64,000 nucleotides of DNA from Acestrorhynchus altus (taxonomy: Eukaryota > Chordata > Actinopteri > Characiformes > Acestrorhynchidae): contig CM067522.1 in the NCBI GenBank assembly GCA_034509495.1, positions 2,909,268 to 2,973,267 of the forward strand, read 5' to 3'. Positions within the stretch are counted from its first letter, which is position 1; each line of letters begins with the position of its first letter. Positions 12,061 to 23,449 of this stretch are shown here, piece after piece. Both the position numbers and the translations under genes were made by a program. The notes under the pieces were generated by a model. That model ran no database searches and was not told the origin of the DNA. It saw only the letters and a program-made list of their open reading frames with translations.

Positions 12061-12284
12061 TGAGGAGACATAATGAGTTTTGCCACATAGTTCTTATTTC
12101 TGACGTGGCCAGTATGCTTCACCTGGAACGGAAGAATATTAACCAATGATCTCATGTTCCGTTCCTCCCCAACTCCACCCTCACCATGTCACAGAGGGAA
12201 AAATCCCAGGACCCTGATACAGTGATTTACTCTCAGCTTTGTCACAGTTATGATACACATGCATATATAGTATATATGAAATAT

Positions 12285-12690
12285 ACACTCATCAAATAAT
12301 TATGGATTGTAGTGCTACTGCAGGTTTACCACAACATGCCAGACATCTCAGCTTGGCATTGTAGAGGTTCCTAATGGTGTTCCTCACTCAGTTCCTGCAG
12401 ATCGTGTGGTAGGGATGGAGCGTTGATAAAGCATCCAGTAGTTCCCACACATCGTCAGTCAGGGATAGGTCTGTCGATGCGGTGACCGCAGTGTCTCCAT
12501 GCAGAGATTCATCGGTTGTGTCCGCCAAGATGTCTCGCTGCCATTCTGAGTGAATCCATGAAACTGGCACGACACCATTACACTCTTTGCCACCATTAAT
12601 ATAGTGTTAACATGCATGTGCTTCTTCATGCAGCCATCTACCAGGGGTGCTGGCACTAAAAGGGCATCACTTCATATAGTCAGTCAGGTA
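12285..12690 (-). mobile_element. Tc1-like relic, antisense (same family as 22.1-22.7 kb)
   Basis: Starts with TACACTCATCA, as the 22.1-kb copy does. It shares the antisense text 'caacatgccagac' and 'gtagaggttcctaatggtg', and both have a variant of 'ggagtgttgataaagcatccagtag'. In the better copy the reverse strand encodes recognisable transposase. Truncated here. Confidence 0.6.
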
Positions 12691-12724
12691 CAGCGATAAG
12701 GCTCGTCTTTGCTTTCGTCACATT

Positions 12725-13150
12725 CGGGCTGGGTGATACCGATATTTATGCTGTATCTAAATTGAGATATAAACAGAGCAGGGTGTGGGTTGGGGTGGTT
12801 GTTTTGGATTTTAAAGTTTATAAATAACATTCTGTTTCAGTTTCTGCTTCACCCTGTGCTTTCAGCTCCCCCTCTACTCTGTTCTCCTCCGCCCCATTCC
12901 TGTTCACATAGGCCCACCGTGGATAGCATAAGACAGAGCTCATGAAGATGACTTATTATGGTTTGATCATCTCCTCTTTACACACACTAAGTTTAACTGT
13001 TGTAAAAAAAACAAAGCAATGCATGGGGTGTCCAAATTTTCTCACACAGTACTTTTCACATCGCATGTTGTATCGTATATCGTGTAATGTATATTCAGCT
13101 AAAATATATCGGGATAACATTTTGTCTAGAGTGCTCAGCCTTACATCACA
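12725..13150. repeat. possible decayed GCTG-type MITE
   Basis: Begins GGGCTGGGTGATACCGATAT. It ends in ATCGCATGTTGTATCGTATATCG-like text, resembling the 10.3-kb element family. Weak. Confidence 0.3.
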
Positions 13151-13263
13151 TGCACGGCCAATTGTGAAACTTGCATCTTTTGTGTCTCATGATGTCAAAC
13201 CTACCCTGCAAGTGCAACTTTTTTTTTTCTTTTTTTTTTTTAAATAATAAGCATATTATTTTT

Positions 13264-13268
13264 ATATA

Positions 13269-13331
<63 letters not shown>
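13264..13331. repeat. (AT)n microsatellite with preceding T-run
   Basis: About 30 TA units after TTTATATATATT. A T-rich run lies at 13219-13241. It can extrude a cruciform. 13332-14237 shows nothing recognisable. Confidence 0.95.
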
Positions 13332-13333
<2 letters not shown>

Positions 13334-14237
13334 TCTTACATCCCATATGTATTATTTATTACCCCTATGTACGTGCATAAACAATGCATGTGAGACATTG
13401 CATGTAGGTATGTACTGTACATATGTAGCACACATTTTATGTATTACTTCTAGGTACGTCTGTATTTAACACACACATAAAGGTACTATAGGTGACCGTA
13501 TCTTAAACTACTCTGGAACAGTAATACTTCCACCAATGAGCTTAAGGCACCTTAGGCCACATTGGCTCGCTAAACCCTCTCATTCACCCTCCCAGCATGC
13601 AAATGACTGCTTTCAGCACCCAAACCAGAGCATCAGACATGAAACGGTGGAGAGGATTCCTGCGTTCTCCGCAGTTGGACTGATATAGACTGAAGGAGAA
13701 AGACGAGGTTCTTACAGGCTGTAGGAATAACACTGTAACAGCCTGTTTGCTCCATTATGGAGGTTTGGGACGAAGCCGTGTACAGTTTTATCAACCTACT
13801 GAAAGCATAATGCAGAACTCTGATGGACAAGTCGGATATCAGCTCGAGGGCTGTGTCCCAAATGGCTCTGTGTCAAAGGACTGTTAGACTTGACAGTTGA
13901 ACAAGCCCTGCTTTTTGTCCTCTCTGCAAATGAGGAGTTTGGTTCCTGTCGTCAGCGCTCTTGTGCGTTAGACGTTCATTACTGTTTGGTTTGACATCTG
14001 TGAATTAAGCGCTTTGGTTCAGAGCTGGGATTCTTTTTTGTATCCTCTGGAGGATGTTATGAGGTGTTAAAGTTTAATAGCCCTCATGTCACTCTGGGTT
14101 TTGTGTAAGTGAGGTTTGTGCTTGTTCGTTTTCAGGAGCAGAATGAGAAGAGCAGGCCTAATCTATACGGCCAACTAAAGGCGGTGTGTTCAAAAATATC
14201 GGACCTTTATTCATAAAAAAATACTATTTAGATGTGA

Positions 14238-14286
<49 letters not shown>
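14238..14286. repeat. (ATT)n microsatellite, left array
   Basis: About 16 ATT units. Together with the array at 14401-14455 it brackets a short inverted-repeat segment. Confidence 0.95.
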
Positions 14287-14290
<4 letters not shown>

Positions 14291-14399
14291 ATTTTCCAAA
14301 CCCTGGAAAATAACATATAAGAATATAAGAAGGTTCTAATATAAGAACCTCATTATAAGCCACATGGTTTAAAGAGTGGTCTTATAGTCTGGAAAATAC

Positions 14400-14400
<1 letters not shown>
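14287..14400. mobile_element. short 'TATTTTCCAGACTATAAG' MITE between two ATT arrays
   Basis: The right end reads CTTATAGTCTGGAAAATACG. Its inverse is a common fish MITE terminus. The left end ATATTTTCCAAACCCTGGAA is a decayed version. The middle has 'cattataagccac'. About 114 bp. Confidence 0.55.

Positions 14401-14455
<55 letters not shown>
14401..14455. repeat. (TTA)n microsatellite, right array
   Basis: About 18 TTA units. Same motif as the array 115 bp to the left. Confidence 0.95.
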
Positions 14456-14456
<1 letters not shown>

Positions 14457-14469
14457 GTCCACCATCTAG

Positions 14470-14785
14470 AAATCCAGCCAGCTGTGATGAACGTCTCTCT
14501 TTGACTTTACATCTATAGACCAACTAGGTAGGAGTTTTTAATAGAATGGACAGTGAGTGGACACCATGTTTAAACACACCAGCAGCACTGCTGTGTCTGA
14601 TCCCCTCGCACAGCACACACTAACACACCATCACCATGTCAGTGTCACTGTGTTGCTGAGAATGACCCCCCACCCGCATAGTAGCTGCTCTGTGGTGGTC
14701 CTGTGAGGTCCTGAGCACTGAAGATCAGGGTGAAAGGAGTTGATAAGTGGAAGTTGTGAGTGAGTTTGAACACTGGCCAGCGTTA
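14470..14785 (-). mobile_element. dispersed fish element, antisense copy ('AGCAGTGCTGCTGGAGTGTTT' family)
   Basis: Carries 'acaccatgtttaaacacacc', 'agcagcactgctgtgtctga', 'ccatgtcagtgtcactg' and 'gctgagaatgaccc'. These are the reverse complement of words in the fuller copy at 23820-24247. Other copies are at 31454-31720, 55137-55465 and a scrap at 56495-56525. No coding capacity. The family is interspersed and nonautonomous; its class is not certain. Confidence 0.7.
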
Positions 14786-15469
14786 TGAATTATTGGTTCA
14801 AGTGCGGCAGTTTTCCCTCTAAATAAATAGATAGAAAAAGGAAGAAAACAACCGAGCATCAATTTGAATAAACAAGCAGCTGTCTAGCAGATCCAATTAA
14901 GTATCATCTTGCTTTGCAAGGGCAGGATTTTAGAAACATCAAAGGATTACACAGTATTTCTAATACCCATCGTACTTGGCCAGCTAATCACATGAGCCAT
15001 CTTCATCTTCCCATTGCATAAATTTCATAGACAAGATCAATCCACTGTTTTGTTTTGTTGTTTTTGTTGGAGGATCCTGCTGCTCCTTCCGTTCTTGTAC
15101 TAGTCTTTTTTTTTCTGGCTGCGAATAATATTTTAAGTGAGTGTTTGTCATTGTTCCCCACTAACTGAAGCACCTTTCCAAAAAATAAAGATTCATCCAT
15201 GAAAATTCACACCTAATTCCAAATAGCATTTCCAATCTCTTGTCAAAAAGGACACCACTATGGAGCAACCCCCAAAATATGAACGTGATGAGCCATCTGT
15301 TCACCGCATTGTGTCCAGCACCATCCATGATGACCCCCTTTATCTATCCGAGTATAGAAAAACCTACCCAAACATTTCCAATGAAATTCTCTTAATAGTC
15401 TTGAATGACCCACACCAGTATAGAACCACAACCAGCCTGCACAGTGCCTTGTTAACAACTGGGGTCCAT
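14786..15469. other. no gene recognised
   Basis: Overlapping open frames on both strands at 15258-15600 lack known motifs. Part of this may be the far end of the transposon relic that follows. Confidence 0.35.
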
Positions 15470-16045
15470 GGCTTCAGGGGGGTCTGCACCACACACACTT
15501 TACCATCAACCAAAACTATCGGTACTGTGACTCATTGGACCACCCTGCATGCTACCAGTCCTCCAGGGTCCAGTTCGCAACCTCATGAGCCCAGGTGAGG
15601 AGCTGTATCCGTTGTTGCTGTGGTGTCAACGTAGGCACTCTGGTGGGTCTTCTGCTCCCATATCCCACGGAAGCTGCCCCCCATTCACTCTCAAAGCAGC
15701 ATCAGGTTCTCCACAAAATGTTGCAAACATTCCTTTGAGATTTTTGTCCATGTGTCACACAATTCCAGCCCTAGCATGTGAGCTTCAGCAGCAACTAATT
15801 CATCAGACTCCTCAACTGTCCAGTGCCGGTGAACCTGTGTCCACTACAGCCTCTGCTTTCTGTTCTTGGCTGAAAGACGGTGGACCCTGGACATGTTGGA
15901 CATGTTTATTCTGAGATGCTTTCCTGCTCTCCATCATTGTAGAGAATGGTTATCTGAGTTGCGACTGGACAGCAGATCAGCTGATCTAGAAATGCTTAAA
16001 CCAGCCTGTTTGATGAAAATCATATGTGGTGGACATTCACCACAT
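15470..16045 (-). mobile_element. DNA-transposon relic, antisense (probably Tc1/mariner type)
   Basis: The stretch 15790-16020 ('gtccagtgccggtgaacctg', 'tctgttcttggctgaaagac', 'tctgagatgctttcctgctc', 'gagaatggttatctgagttg', 'gaaatgcttaaaccagcctg') follows the antisense text of a widespread fish transposon. That element's terminus reads 'cctaataaagtggcc', the same word that builds the 38.7-kb minisatellite. Identification is from family knowledge. No intact frame. Confidence 0.55.
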
Positions 16046-17154
16046 CTCCACCCAGATTAGCATCCGTGACAACTTTGGGATTGTTGGACAGGACTCTCCA
16101 CCGTCATCATCAAAACTCCAAGTGAGGGAATATCTTTTAGAAGTTGGTGTTCCTTCCCTTCAGTGCACTTCCTGAAACGTCCAGAAGCTGTGTTGTCCCG
16201 AAATCTTGTTTTTGCTTAGACCCCATCTTCTAGCTCATTCACGCCCAGCTCACTCTTCCCAGCACACTCCTTACCTCTCCAATTTCTGACACTATGAGCA
16301 TGTTGGGTATGCAGTATGTTATTACAGGGCTTTTTAATGCCTTTTACGACCCTGCTTGCACTTAAAGGCACATTCCAGTAGTACTTACTGTACAAGCAGC
16401 TCCATTACCAGATGAGTTACCGCCGAGGCAATGAGAGGGAGTTGGCTGCCAGCAGGTCAGATAATAACACACGCTAAACTTTACTGACATTTCCCAGTTG
16501 CACTCTTCATCCACTGGTTTATAGGGCTCTTAGCCAATCGCGTGGCCTGATCTAGGATGCTGGCTGGGTTTGTGTCTCCTCACACACAGTTCAGACAGTC
16601 GGCCTGCTACCTTCTAGTAAACACGGGGGTTCGTATGGAGCCCTATATGTCTTAATTACCGCACCACTTCAGAAGTGTTTATAAACAGAGGGAGGGAGTG
16701 GAAGGGAAGTGGGGGAGGATGGTGGCGAGGGAAGGAGGGAGAGAGAGGGAAAGCCTCTTCACTTTGTGGCTCATTCATCATCTGCTCCTCCTTCCATAAA
16801 GGAGGCCCTTGCTCTGAAGTGTCTCTGCCAAAAGGAAAACAGACTAAATTAAATCCAGCAATGTAAGGACATTAATCCTGCCTTAGCTCCTAGTTATGGT
16901 CGTGCTGACTGTATACAGCGTGGGGCAGCCTGAGTCCAGCTGATCTGAGGTCAGCTCATAGATCTTGTTTATGGAAATGCTCTCTGGTGTCTTTATTAGA
17001 AACCCCTTGCTTGTAGCGCCACCTTTTTGGCGTGTGCTGGTCACCAATTGTCCTCTTGGAGGTGAAGGCAAGTGGTCTCGACACATAGCAGTAGCATAGT
17101 GTAAAAGACTAAAGAGAGCGCAGAGTGCCCTGCCCAAAACATCTGGATAACAAG
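16046..17154. other. no gene recognised
   Basis: Contains a purine-rich GGGA/GAGA stretch near 16687-16752. No splice-flanked frame seen. Confidence 0.4.
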
Positions 17155-17895
17155 TGACTTGTAGTGAAGTCCTGAATCAAACGATTGGGCCCTTTAATCT
17201 AGAGGTTGTTTGTTTGCATCCTGATGATGCCATCTCCATCTGTATCCCCAAGAACATGGTGAATAGAGAGTATAGTTCTAGTGAAGTTCTAAGCATAGGT
17301 CCTATCACCTGAAGGTGTTTTGTTCAAATCCCAGTGACACCATGGCTATCCATTTGTCAGAGAGTATGTAATAAGAGGAGTTAAGTTTGGGTTGAAAGTG
17401 CCTTGTAGTGAGGTTCTTATTCCAAACATTAGTCCTATAACATTTCATATATATAACATATATCATTAGTTTGAATCCTAGTGATGCCACAGCCATATGT
17501 GTCCCAGAAAGCATAATGAATAAAGAGGATATCAAAAAACCTGGAAGATAGTGACTCGGCCAAATTGTCTGATGGTTGTTTGTTCGAATCCCAATAATAT
17601 CTTGATCATATGTGTCCCAGATTAGAGAGTGTAAGAGGAGAGGATTGGATGGTTGTGCCATCATTTGGGTAAAAACTGCCCTATGTTGAGATCTAAAGAC
17701 TAAGCATTGGCCATATCATCTGGAGGTCATTTGTTCAAATCCCGGTATTGGCAATGCCAACTGTGTTTGAGAGCATAATCAATAGAGAGTGTATGACAGA
17801 AGGAATTGACCTCAAGTCCTCAACATTGGCCCGATCACCAGGAGGTGGTCTGTTTGAATACCAGTGATGCCACAACCATCCATTTCCCATAGAGA
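17155..17895 (+). repeat. degenerate tandem array of tRNA-like units with B-box words
   Basis: A word like GTTCRAATCC(C) recurs near 17213, 17322, 17468, 17582, 17732 and 17851, that is every 109-150 bp. Each is followed by a variant of 'agtgatgccacagccat', then 'cag/gagagcat-aat-gaatagagagtgta' and 'gag-aatt-g'. It is preceded by 'ggtcctatcacctgaaggt'. The word fits the RNA polymerase III B box (GGTTCGANTCC). The likely origin is tandem multiplication of the head of a tRNA-derived SINE. Copies differ in length by indels. Confidence 0.7.
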
Positions 17896-18357
17896 GTCAC
17901 TGTGTTCTTCTTGAATTTGATTTTTTTAAACTGGGATACCCCTAGAGACTGCTGTGTCTACACCGTAAGCTGCGAGCCTTTGTCATTTTGTTGGTTACGT
18001 TTTTCAGCTTGGTCACACTGGTCCTTTAAAGTCGCTGAGTGGAAGTTGAAGGAACTGCTTTGCAATGCAGTGGATGGTGAATGACTTTGGTGCGTCTTGT
18101 CCATATAATGTTTGTGTATTCGGTCAGAGATCCGTTCCTCCCCGTTTGTATTAATTCAATCAACCAAGGCAGGTTCTAGATCAGCTTGTTTTGCTTCATG
18201 AACACCAGACCAAAGCTCTGAAGGTGTCTGAGATAAATTGAGCTGGTGTAGGGCGCTGACCCTGTACAAGTCCATTTTGTCAGGTTTATTAAGAAGCGAA
18301 AATCCAACCTTTCTTCTTGAGGTCCTAATTGATCTGTTTCATGTTTGTGTGTTTCAG

Positions 18358-18443
18358 ACGTGCCGTGTTCGATCCGACGCTCAGCACTGATGGCTCTAAT
18401 GAGGATCTGAGCTTTTATATGGGAGTTTCTCTTCACATTAAAG
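18358..18443 (+). CDS. candidate single internal coding exon of an unidentified gene
   Basis: Exon of 86 nt. Upstream are a branch-point-like CCTAAT at 18324-18329, a T-rich tract and TTTCAG at 18352-18357. Downstream the donor GTGAGT starts at 18444, a perfect consensus. Only one of the three forward frames is open across the segment. It gives 28 complete codons, beginning RAVFDPTLSTDGSNEDLS and ending FYMGVSLHIK. One base at each end belongs to split codons (enters in phase 2, leaves in phase 1). The composition is protein-like and is not repeat-derived. I do not recognise the family, so no function is proposed. No partner exon is evident within about 18 kb upstream or 45 kb downstream, implying very large introns. 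Alternative: a chance or recursive splice-like segment. Confidence 0.5.
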
Positions 18444-18659
18444 GTGAGTGTGGTCTGACTGGTAGAAATGACTCTCCATCCACCAGGGTTACACTCACAG
18501 GCTGGGGATTCAGGACAGGGTTTGGGGTTGCACTACCACTCGGACATTTTATATACCATAACTTTTATACAGTGTAGATTTAAATATTACAAACTGGATA
18601 CTAAACCATATTTTACGTCACTTTGGAAACTGAAGGCATTCTGTATATTCATGCTTTTG

Positions 18660-18806
18660 TAATGGTTCCTTAGTAAAAACAGTGTTTCTATATAGAACCA
18701 TGGCTACAACAATAACTGGCCACTTAAGGATTCTCCACAATAGACGGTCCTGTGTAGAACCTTTTTTAGAAAATGGTTCTGTATAGGTTCAGGTAGGGTT
18801 CTCCTT
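18660..18806. mobile_element. possible MITE fragment ('GGTTCT...AGAACC' type)
   Basis: Dense in GGTTC/GAACC words (tatagaaccatgg, tgtagaacctttt, aatggttctgtatagg). This is typical of a short palindromic fish element. A similar palindrome, GGTTCCATAAAGAACC...ATGGAACC, lies at 19415-19460. Confidence 0.4.
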
Positions 18807-19689
18807 TTGGTATTTGTCAAAAACCCATTTCAATACTTATATCCTTAGATTATATAAAATGCTTATCAGTTATATTCAATTTTTCTTTAACATTTTGAAC
18901 ACATTTAGGTCATTAATAGCAGTAGAAATAACAACCTACGATTTCAGCAACAACACATTTTTCTGTAAAATGAAAAATATAAGTAAAAATAATAACGGTC
19001 AAAGAATCAGAGGACTTACAGTAAACTGTAGTCTCAGACAATAACATCAATTTAGATAAATGATAATCGTCTGCAGATTTATCATAATCAGTAATAAAGT
19101 TCATTCATTTGTTTTCAGTTACACAAACTTTTACTTTGTAAATGCAGAGGTATTCAGATCTGGACCTTCAATCCTGTGTCCAGTCCTGGACTTTGTATCC
19201 CGGTAGGTGTGGCACTAAGTGACCAGTCTGTTATATTAATCATTCCCTTCCCTTCCAGTGAGAACAAAATCCAGAATTGAAATTTGAAGACCTGGCCATT
19301 AAAGGATGATGTGAAACTTTGTCTTTTAAATCGTAAAATTAATATTTTAAATTCATTATTAAAATAAAGGTGCTACAGAAGTTTCTTTTAGTGAGACTGT
19401 GGAGTAACTGCTTTTGGTTCCATAAAGAACCACAGAACCATGTTTTTTTCATGGAACCAAAAATTATTATTCTGTTATTATTCTTTGATCAAAGAAGCAT
19501 TTGTAGCACCTTTATTGTTCAGGGCGTATGTAAACTTGAGTAGTAAGGTTTCTCATGATGACAGTACTTAGCTCTAGGTTTAAACTGGTCATAAGTCTTT
19601 TTCTACTGGAACTAGACAAAAATTGCACAGTATTTTGAATAATGCACAAAATCTAATGCATTATGTGTTGCCAAACATATGTTCTTTTA
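18807..19689. other. no gene recognised
   Basis: AT-rich, apart from the small GGTTCC palindrome near 19415-19460. Confidence 0.4.
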
Positions 19690-20115
19690 ACCCCAGCAAT
19701 CCTCAGATATTGACCTGCTTGACCCAGTGTGACCGAGCCAGCATGCAGAGCCATTAAAACAAGAGCTGTTTGGGTAAAACTCCCTGAGAAACTACAGTAA
19801 ATAAAGAATTATCGTCATTAAGGACATTTAGAGCAAGGTGTCAGACGATCTTCATCGTTGCTTTAGGAAAGATAGTCCTGACAGAAGAAGAGTAATTGCT
19901 TATCCATATCGTACCGAATGCACGGTGACAAAACGCTATCTTGAGTGTCTAAATCAGATTAGCCGAGTGACGGGGAGAGACCAGAGGAAATCGATATGCA
20001 CTCTTATCCAAATTCACTTTGGACAATCCTTTATAATAGTTATCAAGGCTCGCTGTGCATCCCTTAGCAGATGGGAATTGATCAGCGGATGGAGGTATTC
20101 AGCGATGTAGAAACC
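19690..20115. other. conserved-looking noncoding block (candidate enhancer)
   Basis: Free of recognisable repeats and keeps several CpGs. It carries AT-rich homeodomain-like words (agtaattgcttatcc, cagattagcc) and a long chance frame. This texture is common in vertebrate conserved noncoding elements. It is an impression, not an alignment. Confidence 0.3.
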
Positions 20116-20299
20116 AGTCTTGATCCATTTAATTTAGTTCTGAAGTGGGTCATTCAGTCGATAGCCTGCATCGTTCACAATATGTTGTCACCATAACGAG
20201 GCACTATCAGTTTATTACCTGGAATATTCACCTTTCTGGCTGGTTATGTATGCAGACAGGGTGCCTTTGTTTTAACAGGGTGTTCACTTTCTTAACTGG

Positions 20300-20740
20300 T
20301 TTCTGAACTGGTTCCCATAGACAGTCAGAAAGATTAAGTGGATTGATGGATTAGTGGTACCCCGTTCTGCTGAACATAAGAGAATCGTTTTTGAAACAAA
20401 GAATTTTGTGGCCAAAGTGACCAATGGTATGTTTAGAGAAAGACAGTGTAGAATTTCATGAAAAGAAATCCTCTCCAACTGTTAAGCATGGGGATGGGTT
20501 GATCATGCTTTAGGTTTGTGTTGCAGCCAGTGGAGTGAATTCAGGATTCAATTAAATTACCTCCAAATCTACGATGGACCACTGACTCGGGCTGAGGGTT
20601 TTGTAATGATTGAACATTTGTGGAAAGACCTTAATAGAGCAGTGCAACCACTGATCATCAGGATACTGCAAATCTAGTCCTTGGTGATGCCTGTGATCTG
20701 TGGGCTGCAATAAACAGTGTTGTCTGGAATTATGGTGCGC
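20300..20740 (+). mobile_element. Tc1-like transposase relic
   Basis: The text CAACTGTTAAGCATGGGGATGG followed by ATCATGCTTTAGG and 'tgtgttgcagccagtgg' matches the KHGGGS-MLW-C-AASG block of the Tc1 family seen antisense at 1-600. Downstream text ('attcaattaaattacctcc') also fits. Broken frames; no intact ends. Confidence 0.7.
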
Positions 20741-20950
20741 CATTTATACTTTTGGGATAAGTTGGGAATGTGATGGGGTGGTGATCATCCTCACAGCAGT
20801 GCTCCAAAATCTCAAAGTCCTTCCCTGGACAGTAGAGACAGTTTCTTCAACAAAAACAGGATAGACTCTTTTTAACACCCTTGATTTCAGAAGAAACGCT
20901 GAAGGAGCAGGTGTCCCAATACTTTTTGTGCTTCTGCTCATTCCCCAAGG
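20738..20950. mobile_element. nonautonomous element with 'CCCAATACTTTT' end, copy 1
   Basis: Carries 'gtccttccctggacagtaga', 'caacaaaaacaggataga', 'acacccttgatttcagaag' and 'caggtgtcccaatacttttt'. The same ordered words occur at 27725-28085. The 5' portion is lost. Confidence 0.65.
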
Positions 20951-21289
20951 CTCAAGGTGATCCGTTCTCCTGACACATTTGGGTTGGGATGTTCAGAAAG
21001 TGTGTCAAAGCACAGCCCCAGCTTCTCAACGTGATTAAAAAGTCCATTAGCTTGATTGTAGATGCTTTGGCTGTAACTCATTCTCGACCATCCTGCAACC
21101 GTAACCTTGTGCAAATGGTTTTATTATCGACCTCCGGATCCTCGTGAGCAAAGAAGGGAGAACTCTTTTTCTTCTGTCATCTTTTACAGCTCCTTCTTTT
21201 TTTTTTAAAAAAAAAACAAAACATTTCTCCACTCATTCAGCTTCCCTGTAAAGCTGTTTATTGAAGCAAAAGGGACACTTTCTCTGCAC

Positions 21290-21870
21290 TAATGGCGTCT
21301 CCATTACCGAAGCTCTAAAGAAACCTTTGGAACACAAAAGATGACAAGCTTACTCCAGCTTGCTCTCAGTAGCTTGTTAAGGCCAGCAGTGAGCTATACC
21401 TGTTGAATTATGTAACCTCTCTTGCGGCAAGAGATCGTGATGGAGGTTTCATTTATTTATTCATTTATTTTATTCCTTTATTCGCCGTCTTACTGCGTCG
21501 AGCAAAGATGTGCCGTTCGCACTCTCCCCCTCATCCAAATCAATAGATTCTTGGGTTACATAACGGAAACTTGGAGCAAATTTTCCCAGTAAACAACCTG
21601 CGCGACAAGAGGAACGCGCAATTAAAACTTCTGCTGCATTACTACAACACTGCTGCTGCTGCTGCTGCCGCTGCTTTCAGGAAGAGCGGAAGGAGGGCTT
21701 TAAGGCTAGAAACGTATCAGAAGTGCTGCGAGACACTGAGAGCGAGACGGAGAGAGGGAGACGGGCGAGGGAGGAAGACAAGGTCATTGCAGAGCAGTTT
21801 ATAAGACGAAGCGGGACTTAATTACCTCTCTAAAGTCTGAATATGAAAAGACGTTTTAATAGTCAGTTAG
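21290..21870. other. conserved-looking noncoding block with (GCT)n and purine-rich tract
   Basis: Relatively GC- and CpG-rich, with a TGC repeat (about 21650-21677) and a GAGACGGAGAG-type purine tract (about 21737-21785). No recognisable transposon. Could be regulatory. Not a convincing exon. Confidence 0.3.
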
Positions 21871-21914
21871 GAAGTGCATATTAATCTCCGGGCTGAGGGC
21901 CAGATACAACAGGG

Positions 21915-21961
<47 letters not shown>
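21915..21961. repeat. (GT)n microsatellite
   Basis: About 23 uninterrupted GT units. Confidence 0.95.
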
Positions 21962-21964
<3 letters not shown>

Positions 21965-22094
21965 AGAAGATGCTCAGGTTTCTGACAGGACCATTAATGC
22001 CTAAACCTTCACCAGCCAGAGGTCAAACTAGGTCTTGTTTAGGACAGTACTTGTGTGTATGGACAGGTTCTCTGTGTATAACATAATATACATA

Positions 22095-22660
22095 ATACAC
22101 TCATCAGCAAAATAGTTGCACCCAGAAGGAAGTGTGTTATTGCAATGATGTTTGGAAGGAAGATAAATGTTATAAATAATGATAAATGTAAACTGATCTG
22201 ATCAATATTTATTGATCTACTCATACAGAAGTGGTGTCTCTCAGTACGGCGTCGGGTTTAACGCAACATGCCAGACGTCTCTGCATGGAGGTGTAGAGGT
22301 TCCTAATGGTGTCCTGTGATGATCCATCCTGTGCAGATTGAATGTTCTGACTCAGTTCTGCAGATGGTGCGGTAGGGGTGGAGTGTTGATAGAGTGTCCA
22401 ATAGCATCCCACACATTTTCAATAAGGGACAGGTCTGAAGATGAGACTGGCCACGGCGTAGTATCTGGGTCTTCAAGGTGAGATCTTGAGACGGCAGCAG
22501 TATGTGGACGAGCGTCGTCCTGTTGTTCAGAAAAGGTAGAACCACTGGTTGCAGGACCTCATTAACATAACATTGGGCCGTCAAAGGGTCTGTAGTGAAG
22601 ATCAAAGGTGATCTTTCATGTTGGGTGTTGTTCTTGATGCTCACCATGGTGCTTCCTCAT
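22095..22660 (-). mobile_element. Tc1-like transposase relic, antisense
   Basis: The reverse strand encodes SPLIFTTDPLTAQCYVNEVL followed by QPVVLPFL, the family's L-(I/V)-G-LTAQRY-(D/N)E-L-PVV-PFL block upstream of the QDNARPH region. The left end, TACACTCATCAGCAAAATAG, is shared with the 12.3-kb copy. The frame is broken near the QDNARPH position. Inactive. Confidence 0.8.
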
Positions 22661-22899
22661 TATTATATATCAACTATCCCAAGGAAAATACAGTTTTCCA
22701 TTCTTGTGTTAGTAATTTTTATGGATAGAGCTTCATCGATTGAACACTTGCTTCCAGACAGAAGAAACAGACGTCCTACTGTGTCCTGGGTCAGTAATCA
22801 TCGGATTGGTTTTGCTTAAACCTGGTCGGCGACAATAGCACTGTTAGTGTCTTTTTAATTCAGACCTTGCTCTCTGTAAACACTCGAGTGTTGTTTACG

Positions 22900-23370
22900 A
22901 GAATTTGTGCACAGTTGACTTTCTTTGGGCTAATATGTGCTGAAGCCTGGCATCCCGGCATGGCCGGTGTTCTTGACGCCGCCCGCCTCATTGTTCTGAA
23001 TTATTTATGGAATGCACAAATGAGGGAAAGTTGAGTGGTTCAGCTAGCTGTGTTACTAAACCAGAAAGCTCATAACAACATGGTCAGACTTAATGAAATC
23101 TATTATTCTCTTTCCGAAGCGTCAAACAGAATTTGGGCGCTTGTTTACCAGCTTGTGTCGGCTAAAAGATGATGGATGGCCTGCTGTTCCGCAAGGCTCG
23201 TTAAGATTGTTTTGCACATGTGGAGCGTGAAGTCCCCGGCTTTCCACCTCCTCTTGAACAGCGAGAGATTGTGGATTGTCACTGCGGTGAGCGTCGCACC
23301 GTCGCTCCAGCTGATCTTTTAGATTAGGCCTTGTGCTTCGCTAAGGGACGGACACGGTCAATTCTGCATA
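22900..23370. other. conserved-looking noncoding block (candidate enhancer)
   Basis: Repeat-free. Carries AATTATTTATGG, CATAACAACATGG and TTTACCAGC-type words and many retained CpGs near 23220-23360. Inferred by texture only. Confidence 0.3.
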
Positions 23371-23410
23371 AAACCCTTTCTCTGACTCTTGCTGCCATTT
23401 ATTTCTTTAT

Positions 23411-23411
23411 T

Positions 23412-23449
<38 letters not shown>
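23411..23449. repeat. (CT)n(CA)n compound microsatellite
   Basis: CT units run directly into CA units. Confidence 0.9.

Noticed and set aside
15260..15914. Two overlapping plus-strand frames of 112 and 121 codons
   Set aside because: At least the right part follows antisense text of a DNA transposon. Overlapping opposite frames are not gene-like.
17155..17895. Individual tRNA genes within the array
   Set aside because: Only the B-box-like word is kept. No cloverleaf, anticodon arm or terminator could be folded by eye.
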